DNA of 64,000 bases from Labrys okinawensis (GCF_002982075.1 NZ_PUEJ01000003.1:558001-622000), one strand, 5' to 3'; positions 26,635 to 36,640 are shown, counted from the stretch's first letter. Notes: a model not told the origin generated them from the letters alone. Numbers and translations are program-made.

Positions 26635-27579
26635 TCAGCGCTCCTCCTTGCGGAAGGGCTTGAGCAGGGCTGCCGGTGCCACCGCGTTGCGCGACATCAT
26701 CGCCATGGCGACGATGGTGAGCAGGAAGGGAAGCATCAGGAAGATCTGATAGGGGATGTGTCCCAGGCCCACCGCCTGCAGGCGCAGCTGCAGCGCGTCG
26801 ACGCAGGCAAAGAGCAGGGCGGCGCCGGTGGCGCGCAGGGGATCCCAGCGCCCGAACACCACCAAAGCGATGCAGATCCAGCCGCGTCCCGAGATCACGC
26901 CGAAGGTGAAGGCGTTGAACTGGGCCATGGTGAGGAAGGCACCCCCGAGACCCATCAGGGCACCGCCCAGGATGACGGCCTCGAAGCGGCGGGCGGTGAC
27001 GCTGATGCCCGCGGAATCGGCGGCGCGCGGATTTTCGCCGACCATGCGCAGGCCGAGGCCCCAGGGCGTGCGATAGATCAGGAAAGCGCTCAGGGCAACG
27101 CCGATCAGCGCGAGATAGACCAGGGCATATTGGTTGAACAGGATCGGCCCCAGGACCGGTATCTCGGCAAGGCCGGGGATCGGCACCGGCTGGAAGGCGG
27201 CGATGGTCGGCGGCGAGGCCTGCTGGCCGAACACCAGGCGATAGAAGAAATAGGCAAGGCCTGAGGCGAACAAAGTGATGCCGATGCCGGAGACATGCTG
27301 GCTGAGGCCGAGCGCCACCGTCAGCACGGCATGCAGCGCCCCGAGCAGGGCGCCGGTCGCGATGGCGGCGAGGACACCGAGCCAGGGGCTGCCGGTGAAA
27401 TAGGCGGCGGTGAAACCGGTCATGGCCGAGAGCAGCATGATGCCCTCGATGCCGAGATTGAGCACGCCTGATCGTTCGGAGATCAGCTCGCCCAGCGTGG
27501 CGAAGATCAGCGGGGTGGCGATGCGCAGGGTCGCGGCGAAGAAACCGACCTGGAAGATCTGTTCGAGGACCAGGTTCAT
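26635..27579 (-). CDS. ABC transporter permease, BMP/nucleoside type (system 1)
   Basis: 314 residues, about eight to ten membrane segments. The N-terminal PLIFATLGELISERSGVLNLGIEGIML is the signature of the smaller permease of BMP-type importers (nucleoside or nucleobase uptake, related to YufQ/BmpG). It would pair with the permease encoded at 27576 and the double ATPase at 28631. The start overlaps the preceding stop codon (ATGA at 27576-27579). It is the last gene of the first importer operon. Confidence 0.9.
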   Translation of the reverse strand: MNLVLEQIFQVGFFAATLRIATPLIFATLGELISERSGVLNLGIEGIMLLSAMTGFTAAYFTGSPWLGVLAAIATGALLGALHAVLTVALGLSQHVSGIGITLFASGLAYFFYRLVFGQQASPPTIAAFQPVPIPGLAEIPVLGPILFNQYALVYLALIGVALSAFLIYRTPWGLGLRMVGENPRAADSAGISVTARRFEAVILGGALMGLGGAFLTMAQFNAFTFGVISGRGWICIALVVFGRWDPLRATGAALLFACVDALQLRLQAVGLGHIPYQIFLMLPFLLTIVAMAMMSRNAVAPAALLKPFRKEER

Positions 27580-28631
27580 GCCGTGACCCTCTGACAGCGC
27601 AGGCGATAGGAGGTGAACAGGAGCGCGACCAGCATGGTGAGCAGCGAGGTGCCCTGGATGACGTCGGCCAGAAAGACCGGCACGCCGGTGGCGCGCGACA
27701 TCGCTTCCGCGCCGGTCATGGCCGCCGCGAAGAACAGGGCGGCCGGCACCACGCCGAGCGGATTGAGGCGGGCCAGCATGGCGATCACGATGCCACTATA
27801 GCCATAGCCCGGCGACAGATCCCCCATCACCTGGAAATGCACGCCGCCGACCTCCCCGACGCCGGCCAGGCCCGCCAGCCCGCCGGAAAGCAGAGCGGTG
27901 GTGACCAGGATGGCGTTGACCTTGATGCCGCCATAGGCGGCCGCCTCGGCATTCTCGCCGGTAACGCGGATGGCGAAACCCAGCGTGGTGCGCGTGATCA
28001 GGAACCAGACAGCGGGGGCGGCCAGCAAAGCGGCCAGGACGCCCAGATGCAGGCGCGTGCCCTCGAAGAAAACGGGGAAATTGGCGCTGTCCTCGATCGG
28101 TGGCGAGATCGGATAGCCCGAGAGCGAATCCTTCCAGGGACCCTCGATGAGGGCGAGCACGCCGAGCAGGATCACCGAATTGAGGAGAAGCGAGGAGACG
28201 ACATCGTCGACCCTGAGCTTCACCCTGAGGAGGGCCGGGATCAGTGCGGCGATGCCGCCGGCCAGCGCCCCTGCCAACGCCATGGCGACGTAGGCGAGCG
28301 GCCCGGGCATCGGAAAGGCGCCGACGAAACAGCTTGCCACCGCGCCGGCCATCAACTGGCCCTCGGCGCCGATGTTCCAGAACTTGGCCCGGAAGGCGAC
28401 GGCAACGGCGAGGCCGGTGAAGATCATCGGCGCCGCTTTCACCAGCGTCTCGGTGAGAGCGTAGAAATCGCCGAAGGCGCCCTTCAGCATCAGCCCATAG
28501 GCCTCGAACACGTTGGCGCCGGCGAGTACGATCAGGCCGCTGCACAGGACGAGCGCGACCACGACCGCCAGCACGGGCAAGGCGACATTCAGCCAGACCG
28601 GTGTGGATTGGCGGGGTTCCAGCCTGAGCAT
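27576..28631 (-). CDS. ABC transporter permease, BMP/nucleoside type (system 1)
   Basis: 351 residues with about nine hydrophobic segments. FRAKFWNIGAEGQLMAGAVA is the hallmark of the larger permease of BMP-type importers (YufP/BmpF-like). The ATG shares one base with the stop codon of the ATPase gene upstream and its stop overlaps the next permease start, so three genes are translationally coupled. With its partner it forms the membrane channel of system 1. Confidence 0.9.
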   Translation of the reverse strand: MLRLEPRQSTPVWLNVALPVLAVVVALVLCSGLIVLAGANVFEAYGLMLKGAFGDFYALTETLVKAAPMIFTGLAVAVAFRAKFWNIGAEGQLMAGAVASCFVGAFPMPGPLAYVAMALAGALAGGIAALIPALLRVKLRVDDVVSSLLLNSVILLGVLALIEGPWKDSLSGYPISPPIEDSANFPVFFEGTRLHLGVLAALLAAPAVWFLITRTTLGFAIRVTGENAEAAAYGGIKVNAILVTTALLSGGLAGLAGVGEVGGVHFQVMGDLSPGYGYSGIVIAMLARLNPLGVVPAALFFAAAMTGAEAMSRATGVPVFLADVIQGTSLLTMLVALLFTSYRLRCQRVTA

Positions 28632-30139
28632 CAGTGGGCTCCCGTCATCAAGAGGCCGAGTTTCTCGATCGTGGCTTCGCCGGCCGGCAGGATGCCGGCG
28701 ACCCGGCCCTCATAGAGCACGGCGATGCGGTCGGAGAGGGTGAGCAATTCTTCCAGATCCTCGCTGATCACGATCAGGCCGCGGCGGCGGGCGCGCAGGT
28801 CGAGGAAGCGCTCATGCACGAAGCGGGCGGCGCCGACATCGAGGCCGCGGGTGGGCTGGGCCACGATCAGCACCTTGGGATCGAAGGCGAGTTCGCGCGC
28901 CAGGAGGGCCTTCTGCATGTTGCCGCCGGAAAGGGAACCGGCTCTCGCCATGGGCCCGGCGCAGCGTATGTCGAAGGCCCGGATCTGCTCCTCGGCGAAG
29001 GCCTGGATGGCGCCGGGCTTGAGCAGGCCGCGCGCACTGAAAGCGGCGGTGCCGATGCGCGGCAACACCATCGAGTCCGCGAGCGGCATGGCGGTGACCA
29101 TACCCTGGGTCATGCGATCCTCGGGGATGCGGCCGAGCCCCATCTCCTGCACGCGGCGCGGGCCATAGGGCACGACCTCGGCGCCGGCGATCTTCAATGA
29201 GCCTGCCGAGGGGGAAAGCATGCCCGCGACCACGTCCGCCAGCGCCCTCTGGCCATTGCCGGTCACCCCGGCAATGCCGAGGATCTCTCCCTCGCGCACG
29301 GAAAGGGAAACGCCGGCGAGCCGCATGCCGCCATGGCGATCGGTCGAGACGTCATCGAGCGACAGGACCACGGCGCCGGGCTCGGAGGCGGGGCGTTGCG
29401 GCGGCACGATCTCCTGGCCGCACATCAGCCGCGCCATCTCGGCCGAGGAGGTCCTGGCGGGCTCGGCGATGGAGCCGACGACGCGGCCATGGCGCAGCAC
29501 CACGCAGCGATCGGTGATGGCGCGCACCTCCGTGAGCTTGTGCGAGATGAAGATGATGCCGAGGCCCTCGGCCGTCATGGCGCGCAGCGCCTTGAACAGT
29601 CCTTCCGCCTCTTCGGGCGCGAGGACGGCCGTGGGTTCGTCGAGGATGAGGAGCCTTGCGCCGCGGAACAGGGCCTTGATCACTTCCAGGCGTTGCTGCT
29701 CGCCGACGGCAAGCGAGGAAACCGGCCTGTCCGGATCGAGGCGAAGATTGAACTTGGCGGCGATCTCGCCGAGGCGGGCGAGGGCGCCGGCCCGGTCAAG
29801 CCGACCGCCGCGCCCCGGCAGGCCGACCAGCAGGTTTTCGAGCACGCTGAGGCGCGGCGCGAGGTGGAAGTGCTGGTGCACCATGCCGATGCCGGCTGCA
29901 AGCGCATCGGCGGAATTGTGGATGCGCCGTATCTGTCCCTCAATCAGGATCTCGCCCTCGTCGGCCGCATAGGCGCCGAACAGGATGTTCATCAGCGTGG
30001 TCTTGCCGGCCCCGTTCTCGCCGAGCAGGCCGACGATCTCGCCCGGGCGCACCAGGAGATCGACGTCCGCATTGGCCTGCACGGCGCCGAAGCGCTTGGA
30101 GATGCCGCGCATCTCGACGAGGGGAGTGGAAAGGGGCAT
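28631..30139 (-). CDS. ABC transporter ATP-binding protein, double domain (system 1)
   Basis: 502 residues from ATG 30139 (MPLSTPLVEMRGISKRFG); the open frame to 30280 runs through a palindromic repeat and is not used. Two ABC domains: the first has Walker A GENGAGKTTL and Walker B LLILDEPTAVL. The second has a degenerate Walker A (GVTGNGQRAL) but a clear signature LSGGNMQKALLARE, the pattern seen in sugar and nucleoside (BmpE/RbsA-like) ATPases. It powers the two permeases encoded immediately downstream. Confidence 0.92.
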   Translation of the reverse strand: MPLSTPLVEMRGISKRFGAVQANADVDLLVRPGEIVGLLGENGAGKTTLMNILFGAYAADEGEILIEGQIRRIHNSADALAAGIGMVHQHFHLAPRLSVLENLLVGLPGRGGRLDRAGALARLGEIAAKFNLRLDPDRPVSSLAVGEQQRLEVIKALFRGARLLILDEPTAVLAPEEAEGLFKALRAMTAEGLGIIFISHKLTEVRAITDRCVVLRHGRVVGSIAEPARTSSAEMARLMCGQEIVPPQRPASEPGAVVLSLDDVSTDRHGGMRLAGVSLSVREGEILGIAGVTGNGQRALADVVAGMLSPSAGSLKIAGAEVVPYGPRRVQEMGLGRIPEDRMTQGMVTAMPLADSMVLPRIGTAAFSARGLLKPGAIQAFAEEQIRAFDIRCAGPMARAGSLSGGNMQKALLARELAFDPKVLIVAQPTRGLDVGAARFVHERFLDLRARRRGLIVISEDLEELLTLSDRIAVLYEGRVAGILPAGEATIEKLGLLMTGAH

Positions 30140-30165
30140 GGGCGAAAGGCGCACCTGGCGTTCTA

Positions 30166-30320
30166 CCCTCCCCTGGAAGGGGAGGGTCGGACGAAGTCCG
30201 GGGTGGGATGATGGCCGGCAATGATTTTCTTCCAAACCATCAATGTCGACACCGTCGTTGAGGGGCGCTGGCCACCCCACCCCGACGCTGCGCGTCGACC
30301 CTCCCCCTCCAGGGGAGGGT
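30166..30320. repeat. Palindromic intergenic repeat, family A (inverted pair)
   Basis: Inverted arms CCCTCCCCTGGAAGGGGAGG (30166 on) and CCCTCCCCCTCCAGGGGAGG (to 30320), with the same inner GGGGTGGGATG-type blocks as the copy at 431-588. It sits between the binding-protein and ATPase genes of system 1 and could lower expression of the membrane genes relative to the binding protein. Confidence 0.85.
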
Positions 30321-30329
30321 AAATTATGC

Positions 30330-31364
30330 TCAATCCGAAACGGGGGTATTCTCGTCGACGTCGACGCGGAAGGTGCCGGCGAGGATCTCCGCCTTCTTCT
30401 TCTCCACCAGGTCCTTCACCTCGGCCGGCAGCAGCTTGTCGAACTTGTGATAGGGCGCGAGCGAGGAGCCGCCCTTGGCCATGCGCGAGAAATCGCCATA
30501 GTCCTGGGCGGTGAACACGCCGGCGCGTACCATCTTGATGGCCTGCTGCACGGTCGGGTACATGTCCCAGACCGGGCCCGTGATCACAGTGTCAGGCCCC
30601 TGGTCGGATTGATCGGACATGTTGGAGATCGCATAGATCTTCTTTTCCCTGGCCGCGTCGATCACGCCGAAGCGCTCGGCGTAGATGACGTCGACGCCGC
30701 CGTCGATCTGGGCGATGGCGGCTTCCTTGGCCTTGGGCGGATCGAAGAAGGAACCGATGAAGGTGACCTTCTTCTTCACCTGCGGATTGGCCTCCTTGGC
30801 GCCGGCGAAGAAGGCGTTCACTAGGCGGTTGACCTCGGGAATGCCCATGGCGGCCACGGCGCCGACGGTGTTGGACTTGGTCATCTTGCCGGCGATCAGC
30901 CCCGACAGATAGGCCGGTTCGTGGATCCAGTTGTCGAACACGCCGAAATTGGGCTCGGCCGGCCCGGCCCCGGAGCCGAACAGGAAGGCGGTCTTGGGGA
31001 ACTGCTTGGCGGTGCGGCGGGATTCGCGCTCGGCGGCGAAGGCATCGCCCATCACCAGCTCATAGCCGCCCTGGGCATATTCGCGCATGACGCGACCGAA
31101 ATCGGCAGCCTGGACCTTCTCGGAGAACTTGTAGTCGATGCCGAGTTCCTTCGCCGCCTTGGTGAGGGCGACATGGATCTGCTTGTCCCAGGGCTCCTCG
31201 ATCGGGGTAGCGAAGATCGCGGCAACCTTGAGCTTCTTGTCGGAGGCGGCGAAAGCCGGCAGTGGTAGCCCGGCCGCGACCAGGCCGGCAGCGCCCAGCC
31301 CGATGAAATGGCGGCGCGACAGGCCTGTTTCCCCTTGAAGCAGGCTGCGATCTCTACGCGACAT
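30330..31364 (-). CDS. BMP family ABC substrate-binding protein (system 1)
   Basis: 344 residues from ATG 31364, which has GAGGGG upstream; the frame extends to 31439 without support. The N-terminus carries a Tat-type signal (LSRRHFIGLGAAGLVAAGLP, cleavage near PAFAAS). The mature part matches BMP/PnrA-like binding proteins (KVAAIFATPIEEPWDKQIHV, FLFGSGAGPAEPNFGVFDNW). These bind purine or pyrimidine nucleosides or related bases in the periplasm. First gene of importer 1; a family A repeat separates it from the ATPase gene. Confidence 0.9.
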   Translation of the reverse strand: MSRRDRSLLQGETGLSRRHFIGLGAAGLVAAGLPLPAFAASDKKLKVAAIFATPIEEPWDKQIHVALTKAAKELGIDYKFSEKVQAADFGRVMREYAQGGYELVMGDAFAAERESRRTAKQFPKTAFLFGSGAGPAEPNFGVFDNWIHEPAYLSGLIAGKMTKSNTVGAVAAMGIPEVNRLVNAFFAGAKEANPQVKKKVTFIGSFFDPPKAKEAAIAQIDGGVDVIYAERFGVIDAAREKKIYAISNMSDQSDQGPDTVITGPVWDMYPTVQQAIKMVRAGVFTAQDYGDFSRMAKGGSSLAPYHKFDKLLPAEVKDLVEKKKAEILAGTFRVDVDENTPVSD

Positions 31365-31538
31365 GTCATTCCCCTCTTTTGTCGGATAAAGTTTAAAACG
31401 GTTCGAAATACGGGATGGAACGTCTGGTTTGCCAAGCACTTGACGGCTCTTGCCGGAGCAATGTGCCCTGTGGCGCGACGCCTGTCCAGATGGTCAAATC
31501 CAGTGTGCCGATCTTCAAATCGTCACAGGCTGGGTCAC

Positions 31539-31562
31539 TATGCCGGTCTGAAGACCGGCATA
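31539..31562 (-). terminator. Hairpin after the cytosine-deaminase-like gene
   Basis: TATGCCGGTCT and AGACCGGCATA form a perfect 11-base stem with a two-base loop just past the stop codon at 31569 (gene transcribed leftward). No T-run follows on that strand. It could also be a short repeat. Confidence 0.45.
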
Positions 31563-31568
31563 CCACTC

Positions 31569-32864
31569 TCACTCCGCCGCCTTGGGCGCATAGCTCGCCG
31601 GATCAAGGCTGGCGGGTCGACCGGGCAGGTCGAGCGTGCTGCGCCGGGCCGGTGTCTGCGCAATCACCTTGCCCCGGCGAATGACGGACAGGCGGGTGGG
31701 GCGCATGCGCACGGCCTCGATCGTATCGGCCGCCTGCAGGATGACGAAATCGGCATGGCAGCCTTTGGCGAGGCCATAGTCCTCCAGACCCATGACGGCA
31801 GCCGGTACCGAGGTCACCGCCTCGAAGGCCCAGCGTATCGCCTCGCGGCTGGTCATCGGCACGGCATGCACCGCCATGTGCGCGACATCCAGCATGTCGG
31901 CGCCGCCGAGCCCGTACCAGGGATCCATCACACAATCCTGGCCGAGCGCCACGGGGATGCCGAGCGCCCGCATCTCGGGAATGCGCATCAGGCCGCGGCG
32001 CTTGGGATAGCCGTCGTGGCGGCCCTGCAAGGTGATGTTGATCAGCGGATTGGCGATCGCGAAGATCCCTGCCTCCAGGATCAGAGGCAGCAGCTTGGAG
32101 ACGTAATAGGAATCCATCGAATGCATGGAGGTGAGATGCGAGCCGGCGGCCCGCCGGCCCAGCCCGAGGCGATGGGACTCCGCCGCCAGCGTCTCGATAT
32201 GGCGCGAATGCGGATCGTCGCTCTCGTCGCAATGCAGGTCGATCATCAGGCCGCGCTTGGCGGCGATGGCGCACAGGGCCTTCACCGAGGCGGTACCGTC
32301 CTCCATGGTGCGCTCGAAATGGGGAATGCCGCCCACCACGTCGACGCCCATGTCGAGCGCCCGCTCGAGATTCCGGGCGGCCGTGGGCGAGCGGTAATAG
32401 CCGTCCTGCGGGAAGGCGACGAGCTGCAGGTCGAGATAGGGTTTCACCCTGGCCTTGACCTCGAGCAGCGCCTCGACCGCGAGCAGACGGTCGTCGCAGA
32501 TGTCGACATGGCTGCGCACGGCCAGCAGTCCCTGGCTGACGGCGAGATCGCAATAGCGCAGCGCCCGTTCGATCACCGCCTCATGGGTCAGCATGGGCTT
32601 GAGCTCGCCCCACAGCGCAATGCCTTCCAGGAGCGTGCCCGACTGGTTGAGCCGGGGAAGGCCCAGCGACAAAGTGGCGTCCATGTGGAAGTGGCAGTCG
32701 ACGAAGGGGGGCGCCACCAGATGTCCGCCGGCATCGATGCGTTGGGCCGCCTCGGCCGCGATGCCCGGCTCGATCGCGGTGATGCGTCCGCCCGTTACAG
32801 CGATGTCCTGGCCGGTACGTCCGTCGGGCAGGGTGGCGTTGGTGACGATGAGGTCGAGCGACAT
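31569..32864 (-). CDS. Cytosine-deaminase-like amidohydrolase
   Basis: 431 residues. Metal-site motifs of the cytosine deaminase branch are visible: HFHMDATL, SHVDICDD, DLHCDESDDPHSRHIETL, SHLTSMHSMD and GQDCVMDPWYGLGGADML. The HCDE and late Asp motifs carry the proton-shuttle and metal residues of CodA. It deaminates cytosine or a related cyclic compound (isocytosine, creatinine and s-triazine derivatives are known substrates in the branch). It lies between two BMP-type importers on the same strand, which supports a role in using imported nucleobases; the true substrate is unknown. Confidence 0.85.
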   Translation of the reverse strand: MSLDLIVTNATLPDGRTGQDIAVTGGRITAIEPGIAAEAAQRIDAGGHLVAPPFVDCHFHMDATLSLGLPRLNQSGTLLEGIALWGELKPMLTHEAVIERALRYCDLAVSQGLLAVRSHVDICDDRLLAVEALLEVKARVKPYLDLQLVAFPQDGYYRSPTAARNLERALDMGVDVVGGIPHFERTMEDGTASVKALCAIAAKRGLMIDLHCDESDDPHSRHIETLAAESHRLGLGRRAAGSHLTSMHSMDSYYVSKLLPLILEAGIFAIANPLINITLQGRHDGYPKRRGLMRIPEMRALGIPVALGQDCVMDPWYGLGGADMLDVAHMAVHAVPMTSREAIRWAFEAVTSVPAAVMGLEDYGLAKGCHADFVILQAADTIEAVRMRPTRLSVIRRGKVIAQTPARRSTLDLPGRPASLDPASYAPKAAE

Positions 32865-33002
32865 CGGGGCGGTTCCGTTAAAAGTCGTTCAGGAAGGAAG
32901 GGCAATTGTCATCATGGGCGGTTTGACGGATTCGGCCAATGAGTCAATCCGCCTTGCCTCTCACCCAGGGCCGCGCATTCGGGACAACACGTAGGCGCGA
33001 AT

Positions 33003-33025
33003 ACCCTCCCCTGGAGGGGGAGGGT
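33003..33025. repeat. Family A repeat, single hairpin copy
   Basis: The sequence ACCCTCCCCTGGAGGGGGAGG, closed by GT, forms a short perfect hairpin and is the outer arm of the family A element, here without its partner. It lies between the deaminase gene and importer 2. Confidence 0.7.
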
Positions 33026-33066
33026 ATGAGACGGCGATCATTGACTCGAATCCGCGGCCTCGGCCC

Positions 33067-33987
33067 TCATCCCGCCGGCCTGAACGGTTTGGCCAGCGAG
33101 GCCGGGAAGTGCAGGGCCAGCATCTGGCGGTTGCGCGAGATCAGCACCAGCACCACGATGGTGGCGAGATAGGGCAGGGCCGACAGCAACTCGGAGGGCA
33201 CGGCAAGGCCGAGCGCCTGGCCCTGCAATTGCAGGATGGTCATGCCGCCGAACAGCCAGGCGCCGAGCAGAACGCGCAAAGGCCGCCAGGTGGCGAAGAC
33301 CACCAGGGCCAGCGAAATCCAGCCCTTGCCGGCCGTCATGTTCTCGACCCAGAGCGGCGTGTAGGCGACCGAGAGATAGGCACCAGCAAGGCCCGCCATC
33401 AAGCCGCCGAACAGCACGGCCATGTAGCGGATGCGCACCACCGGATAGCCGATCGCATGCGAGGTCTCCGGCGACTCGCCCATGGTGCGCAGGATGAGGC
33501 CGGCCTTGGTGCGATAGAGGAACCAGCTGATCGCCGCGAACAGTATAAGCGCGAGATAGACCAGCGCGTCGAAGCGGAAGAACATCGGGCCGATCACCGG
33601 AAGCTGGGAGAGCACCGGGATGTCGAGCGGCTTCAGGGCCTCGATCGGGGCGCTGCCGAAATTGCGCCCGACAAAGGCGGAGACGCCGGAACCGAAAATG
33701 GCGAGCGCCAGGCCGGCGGCATATTGGTTGGTGAGGAAGGTGAGGGCGAGCACGCCGAACAGCAGCGAGGCTGCGGCCCCGGCCAGCGCGCCGATCAGGA
33801 TGGCGACGGGCATGGGCAGGCCTGCCATCACAGCCCAGAAGGCGAAGGCGGCGCCCATCAGCATCATGCCCTCGATGCCCAGGTTGAGGACGCCGGATTT
33901 CTCAACCACCAATTCGCCGAGCGCGGCATAGATCAGCGGCGTGGCGGCGATGATGGTGCCGGTGAAGATCGCGATGGTGAGGTCCAT
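33067..33987 (-). CDS. ABC transporter permease, BMP/nucleoside type (system 2)
   Basis: 306 residues from ATG 33987 (MDLTIAIFTGTIIAATPLIY); longer frames overlap the upstream permease and are not used. ALGELVVEKSGVLNLGIEGMML is the same signature as in the protein encoded at 26635. The ATG shares one base with the upstream stop codon. Last gene of importer 2. Confidence 0.9.
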   Translation of the reverse strand: MDLTIAIFTGTIIAATPLIYAALGELVVEKSGVLNLGIEGMMLMGAAFAFWAVMAGLPMPVAILIGALAGAAASLLFGVLALTFLTNQYAAGLALAIFGSGVSAFVGRNFGSAPIEALKPLDIPVLSQLPVIGPMFFRFDALVYLALILFAAISWFLYRTKAGLILRTMGESPETSHAIGYPVVRIRYMAVLFGGLMAGLAGAYLSVAYTPLWVENMTAGKGWISLALVVFATWRPLRVLLGAWLFGGMTILQLQGQALGLAVPSELLSALPYLATIVVLVLISRNRQMLALHFPASLAKPFRPAG

Positions 33988-35072
33988 CAGGCATGCTCCC
34001 GCACGGGGCTGAACCGGTAGAAGATGAAGAAATCCGCAGCGAGTAGGAAGAACAGCAGGATGCCCTGGAAGATGCGGGTGAGGGAGGAGGACAGGCCGAT
34101 GGTGAGCTGCACGCTTTCGCCGCCGAGGAAGAGAAGTGACATCAACAGGCCGCCGAGTACGATGCCGAAAGCGTTGAGCCGGCCGATGAAGGCGACGATG
34201 ATCGCCGCAAAGCCGTAGCCGGGCGAGACCTGCGGGGACAATTGCCCGAGCGGCCCGGACAGTTCGGCCATGCCTGAAATGCCTGCGGCCGCGCCGCCGG
34301 CGAGAAGGCCGATCCACACCGCCGCGGATTCGCGGAAGCCTGCATAGCGGGCGGCGAGGGGAGCGGCGCCGCTCACCGACATCTTGTAGCCGAGGAAGCT
34401 GCGGTCGGTGAACAGCCACATCGCGATCACCCCGATCACGGTGAGGATCACAGAGGTGTTGAGGCGATAGGCATCGTCGAAGACGGGAAACATCGCGGCG
34501 GGGGGCAGCAGCGCCGTCTGCGGATAGTTGAAGCCGGCCGGGTCGCGCCAGGGGCCATGCACCAGCCAGGACAGCAGCAGGCCGGCAATATAGGTCAGCA
34601 TCAAGGTGACCAGGATCTCGTTGGTGTTCATCTGCGCCCTGAGGAAGGCGGGAATCGCGGCCCAGGCCATCCCGGCCAGCGCGCCGGCCAGGATCATCAA
34701 TGGCAGCAGCAGCCTGCTTTCCGGATCAGGATAGAACAGGCCGACGCCGCAGGCGGCGATCGCCCCGATGATCAATTGGCCCTCCGCGCCGATGTTCCAG
34801 ACATTGGCTCGAAAGCCGATGGCGAGCCCACAGGCGATCAGGATCAGGGGCGAGGCCTTCAGGAGCCATTCCGAGACGCCGTTCATCGAGTTCAGCGGCG
34901 CGATGAAGAAGGCCTGCAGGGTCTGAAGCGGATCCTGGCCCAGCGCTAGGAACAGAATGGAGCCGACAAGCAAGGTGAGCAGGGCCGCGACCAGGGGCGC
35001 GGCGAGGCGTATGGCGGCGGACGGTTCGGGTCTTTGTTCGATCTTAAAGCGCAACGGAACCGCTCCCACCAT
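33987..35072 (-). CDS. ABC transporter permease, BMP/nucleoside type (system 2)
   Basis: 361 residues from ATG 35072, preceded by GAGGG at five bases; GTG 35087 would add five residues. It contains FRANVWNIGAEGQLIIGAIA, the larger-permease signature, and about nine membrane segments. Its start lies inside the last codons of the ATPase gene (overlap of about 29 bases), so translation is coupled. It is a paralogue of the permease encoded at 27576. Confidence 0.88.
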   Translation of the reverse strand: MVGAVPLRFKIEQRPEPSAAIRLAAPLVAALLTLLVGSILFLALGQDPLQTLQAFFIAPLNSMNGVSEWLLKASPLILIACGLAIGFRANVWNIGAEGQLIIGAIAACGVGLFYPDPESRLLLPLMILAGALAGMAWAAIPAFLRAQMNTNEILVTLMLTYIAGLLLSWLVHGPWRDPAGFNYPQTALLPPAAMFPVFDDAYRLNTSVILTVIGVIAMWLFTDRSFLGYKMSVSGAAPLAARYAGFRESAAVWIGLLAGGAAAGISGMAELSGPLGQLSPQVSPGYGFAAIIVAFIGRLNAFGIVLGGLLMSLLFLGGESVQLTIGLSSSLTRIFQGILLFFLLAADFFIFYRFSPVREHA

Positions 35073-36576
35073 TCTGGCCCTCGCCACCGATCCTCGTCAT
35101 GAGCAGGCCGACCTCTTCGCGATTGGTTTCCGTCCGGACGAGGGGCGGCGAGACCCGCCCCTGGCAGATCACCAGCAGCCGGTCGCAGATCTCGAAGAGC
35201 TCGTCGAGTTCCTCGGAAATCACCAGCACGGCAGCGCCCGCCCGGCTGAGATCGATCAGCGTCTGGTGGATGAAGGCGGCCGCGCCGACATCGACTCCCC
35301 AGGTCGGCTGGGAGACCAGGAACAGGGTCGGCGCCAGCGCGATTTCCCGCCCCACGATGAATTTCTGCAGATTGCCGCCAGACAGGCTGCGCGCGCTCGC
35401 GCGCGGACCGTTTGCCTTGACCTTGAATGTCTCGATGACGCTGCCGGCAAAGCCCATCGCCCGCTTGCGGTCGACCAGGCCATGGCGCACCAGGTCCTTG
35501 CCATGGGCCGTGAGCACGGCGTTCTCCCACAGCGTATGCGGCGGCACGGCACCGCGGCCGAGCCTTTCCTCGGGCACGAAAGCAAAGCCGCGCCGGCGCC
35601 TGGCGGCGGCATCGAGCCGGCCGACGGCCTGCCCACCGAAACGGATGGCCTCATGCTCCGCGACTGGGCGCTCGCCGCTGAGGGCGGCGATCAGCTCGGC
35701 CTGGCCATTGCCCGAGACGCCCGCGAGGCCGACGATCTCGCCGCCATGCACGGCGAAACCGACGTCGTGGAGGGCAACGCTCCCCTTGTCTGACGGCACC
35801 GACAGGCCGCGTACCTGAAGGATCGGCTCGGCGCTGCGCGTCGAGGGCGTGACCTTCATCTCGGGCAGGGTCGATCCGACCATCAGCCGGGCCAGCTCCA
35901 CCGAGGTGCTCTGCTTGGGCTTGGCGGTGCCGGTCACCCGGCCGTTGCGCAGCACGGTGGCGGAGTCGCACAGCGTCTGCACCTCGTCGAGCTTGTGGCT
36001 GATATAGAGGATGCTGCAGCCTTCGGCGGCGAGCTGGCGCAGCGTCTCGAACAGTTTCGCCACCGCCTGCGGCGTGAGAACCGAGGTCGGCTCGTCCAGG
36101 ATCAGGAGCTTGGGCGTGCGCAGGAGGCAGCGCACGATTTCGACGCGCTGGCGTTCGCCGACCGAGAGGTCGTGCACCCGGCGCCAGGGATCGATCGGCA
36201 TGCCGTAGCGCTCCGACAGCGCCGTGATCCGCCTAGCGAGTTCTTCCAGTCGGAAGGGACCGGGAGCGCTGAGGGCGATGTTCTCGACGACGGTGACCGA
36301 CTCAAACAAGGCGAAATGCTGGTAGACCATCTCGATGCCGAGGGCGCGCGAGCTTGCCGGGTCATGCGCCTCGATCAGCCTGCCGTCGCAAAGGATCTCG
36401 CCGGAATCGGCCTGGGCCGCGCCATAGATGATCTTCATCAGCGTCGACTTGCCGGCGCCGTTCTCACCCAGCACCGCGTGGATTTCCCCGGGCATTATCG
36501 AGAGCGAGATGCCGTCATTGGCAATCACGCCGGGATAGCTCTTGGTGATGTTGCGCAGTTCGAGGCGCGGGGTCAT
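35044..36576 (-). CDS. ABC transporter ATP-binding protein, double domain (system 2)
   Basis: 510 residues. First domain: Walker A GENGAGKSTLMKIIYG, signature LSVGERQRVEIVR and Walker B LLILDEPTSVL. Second domain: degenerate Walker A (GVSGNGQAEL) with signature LSGGNLQKFIVGRE. Same class as the ATPase of system 1 but clearly diverged, so the two systems are paralogues and not a recent duplication. First membrane-complex gene of importer 2; a family B repeat pair separates it from the binding-protein gene upstream. Confidence 0.92.
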   Translation of the reverse strand: MTPRLELRNITKSYPGVIANDGISLSIMPGEIHAVLGENGAGKSTLMKIIYGAAQADSGEILCDGRLIEAHDPASSRALGIEMVYQHFALFESVTVVENIALSAPGPFRLEELARRITALSERYGMPIDPWRRVHDLSVGERQRVEIVRCLLRTPKLLILDEPTSVLTPQAVAKLFETLRQLAAEGCSILYISHKLDEVQTLCDSATVLRNGRVTGTAKPKQSTSVELARLMVGSTLPEMKVTPSTRSAEPILQVRGLSVPSDKGSVALHDVGFAVHGGEIVGLAGVSGNGQAELIAALSGERPVAEHEAIRFGGQAVGRLDAAARRRRGFAFVPEERLGRGAVPPHTLWENAVLTAHGKDLVRHGLVDRKRAMGFAGSVIETFKVKANGPRASARSLSGGNLQKFIVGREIALAPTLFLVSQPTWGVDVGAAAFIHQTLIDLSRAGAAVLVISEELDELFEICDRLLVICQGRVSPPLVRTETNREEVGLLMTRIGGEGQNGGSGSVAL

Positions 36577-36640
36577 GGCCGGTCCTTGAATACGGGGTGG
36601 GGGAAGGTGAGCCTCGAGCGCGCACGCTACCCAATGAGGC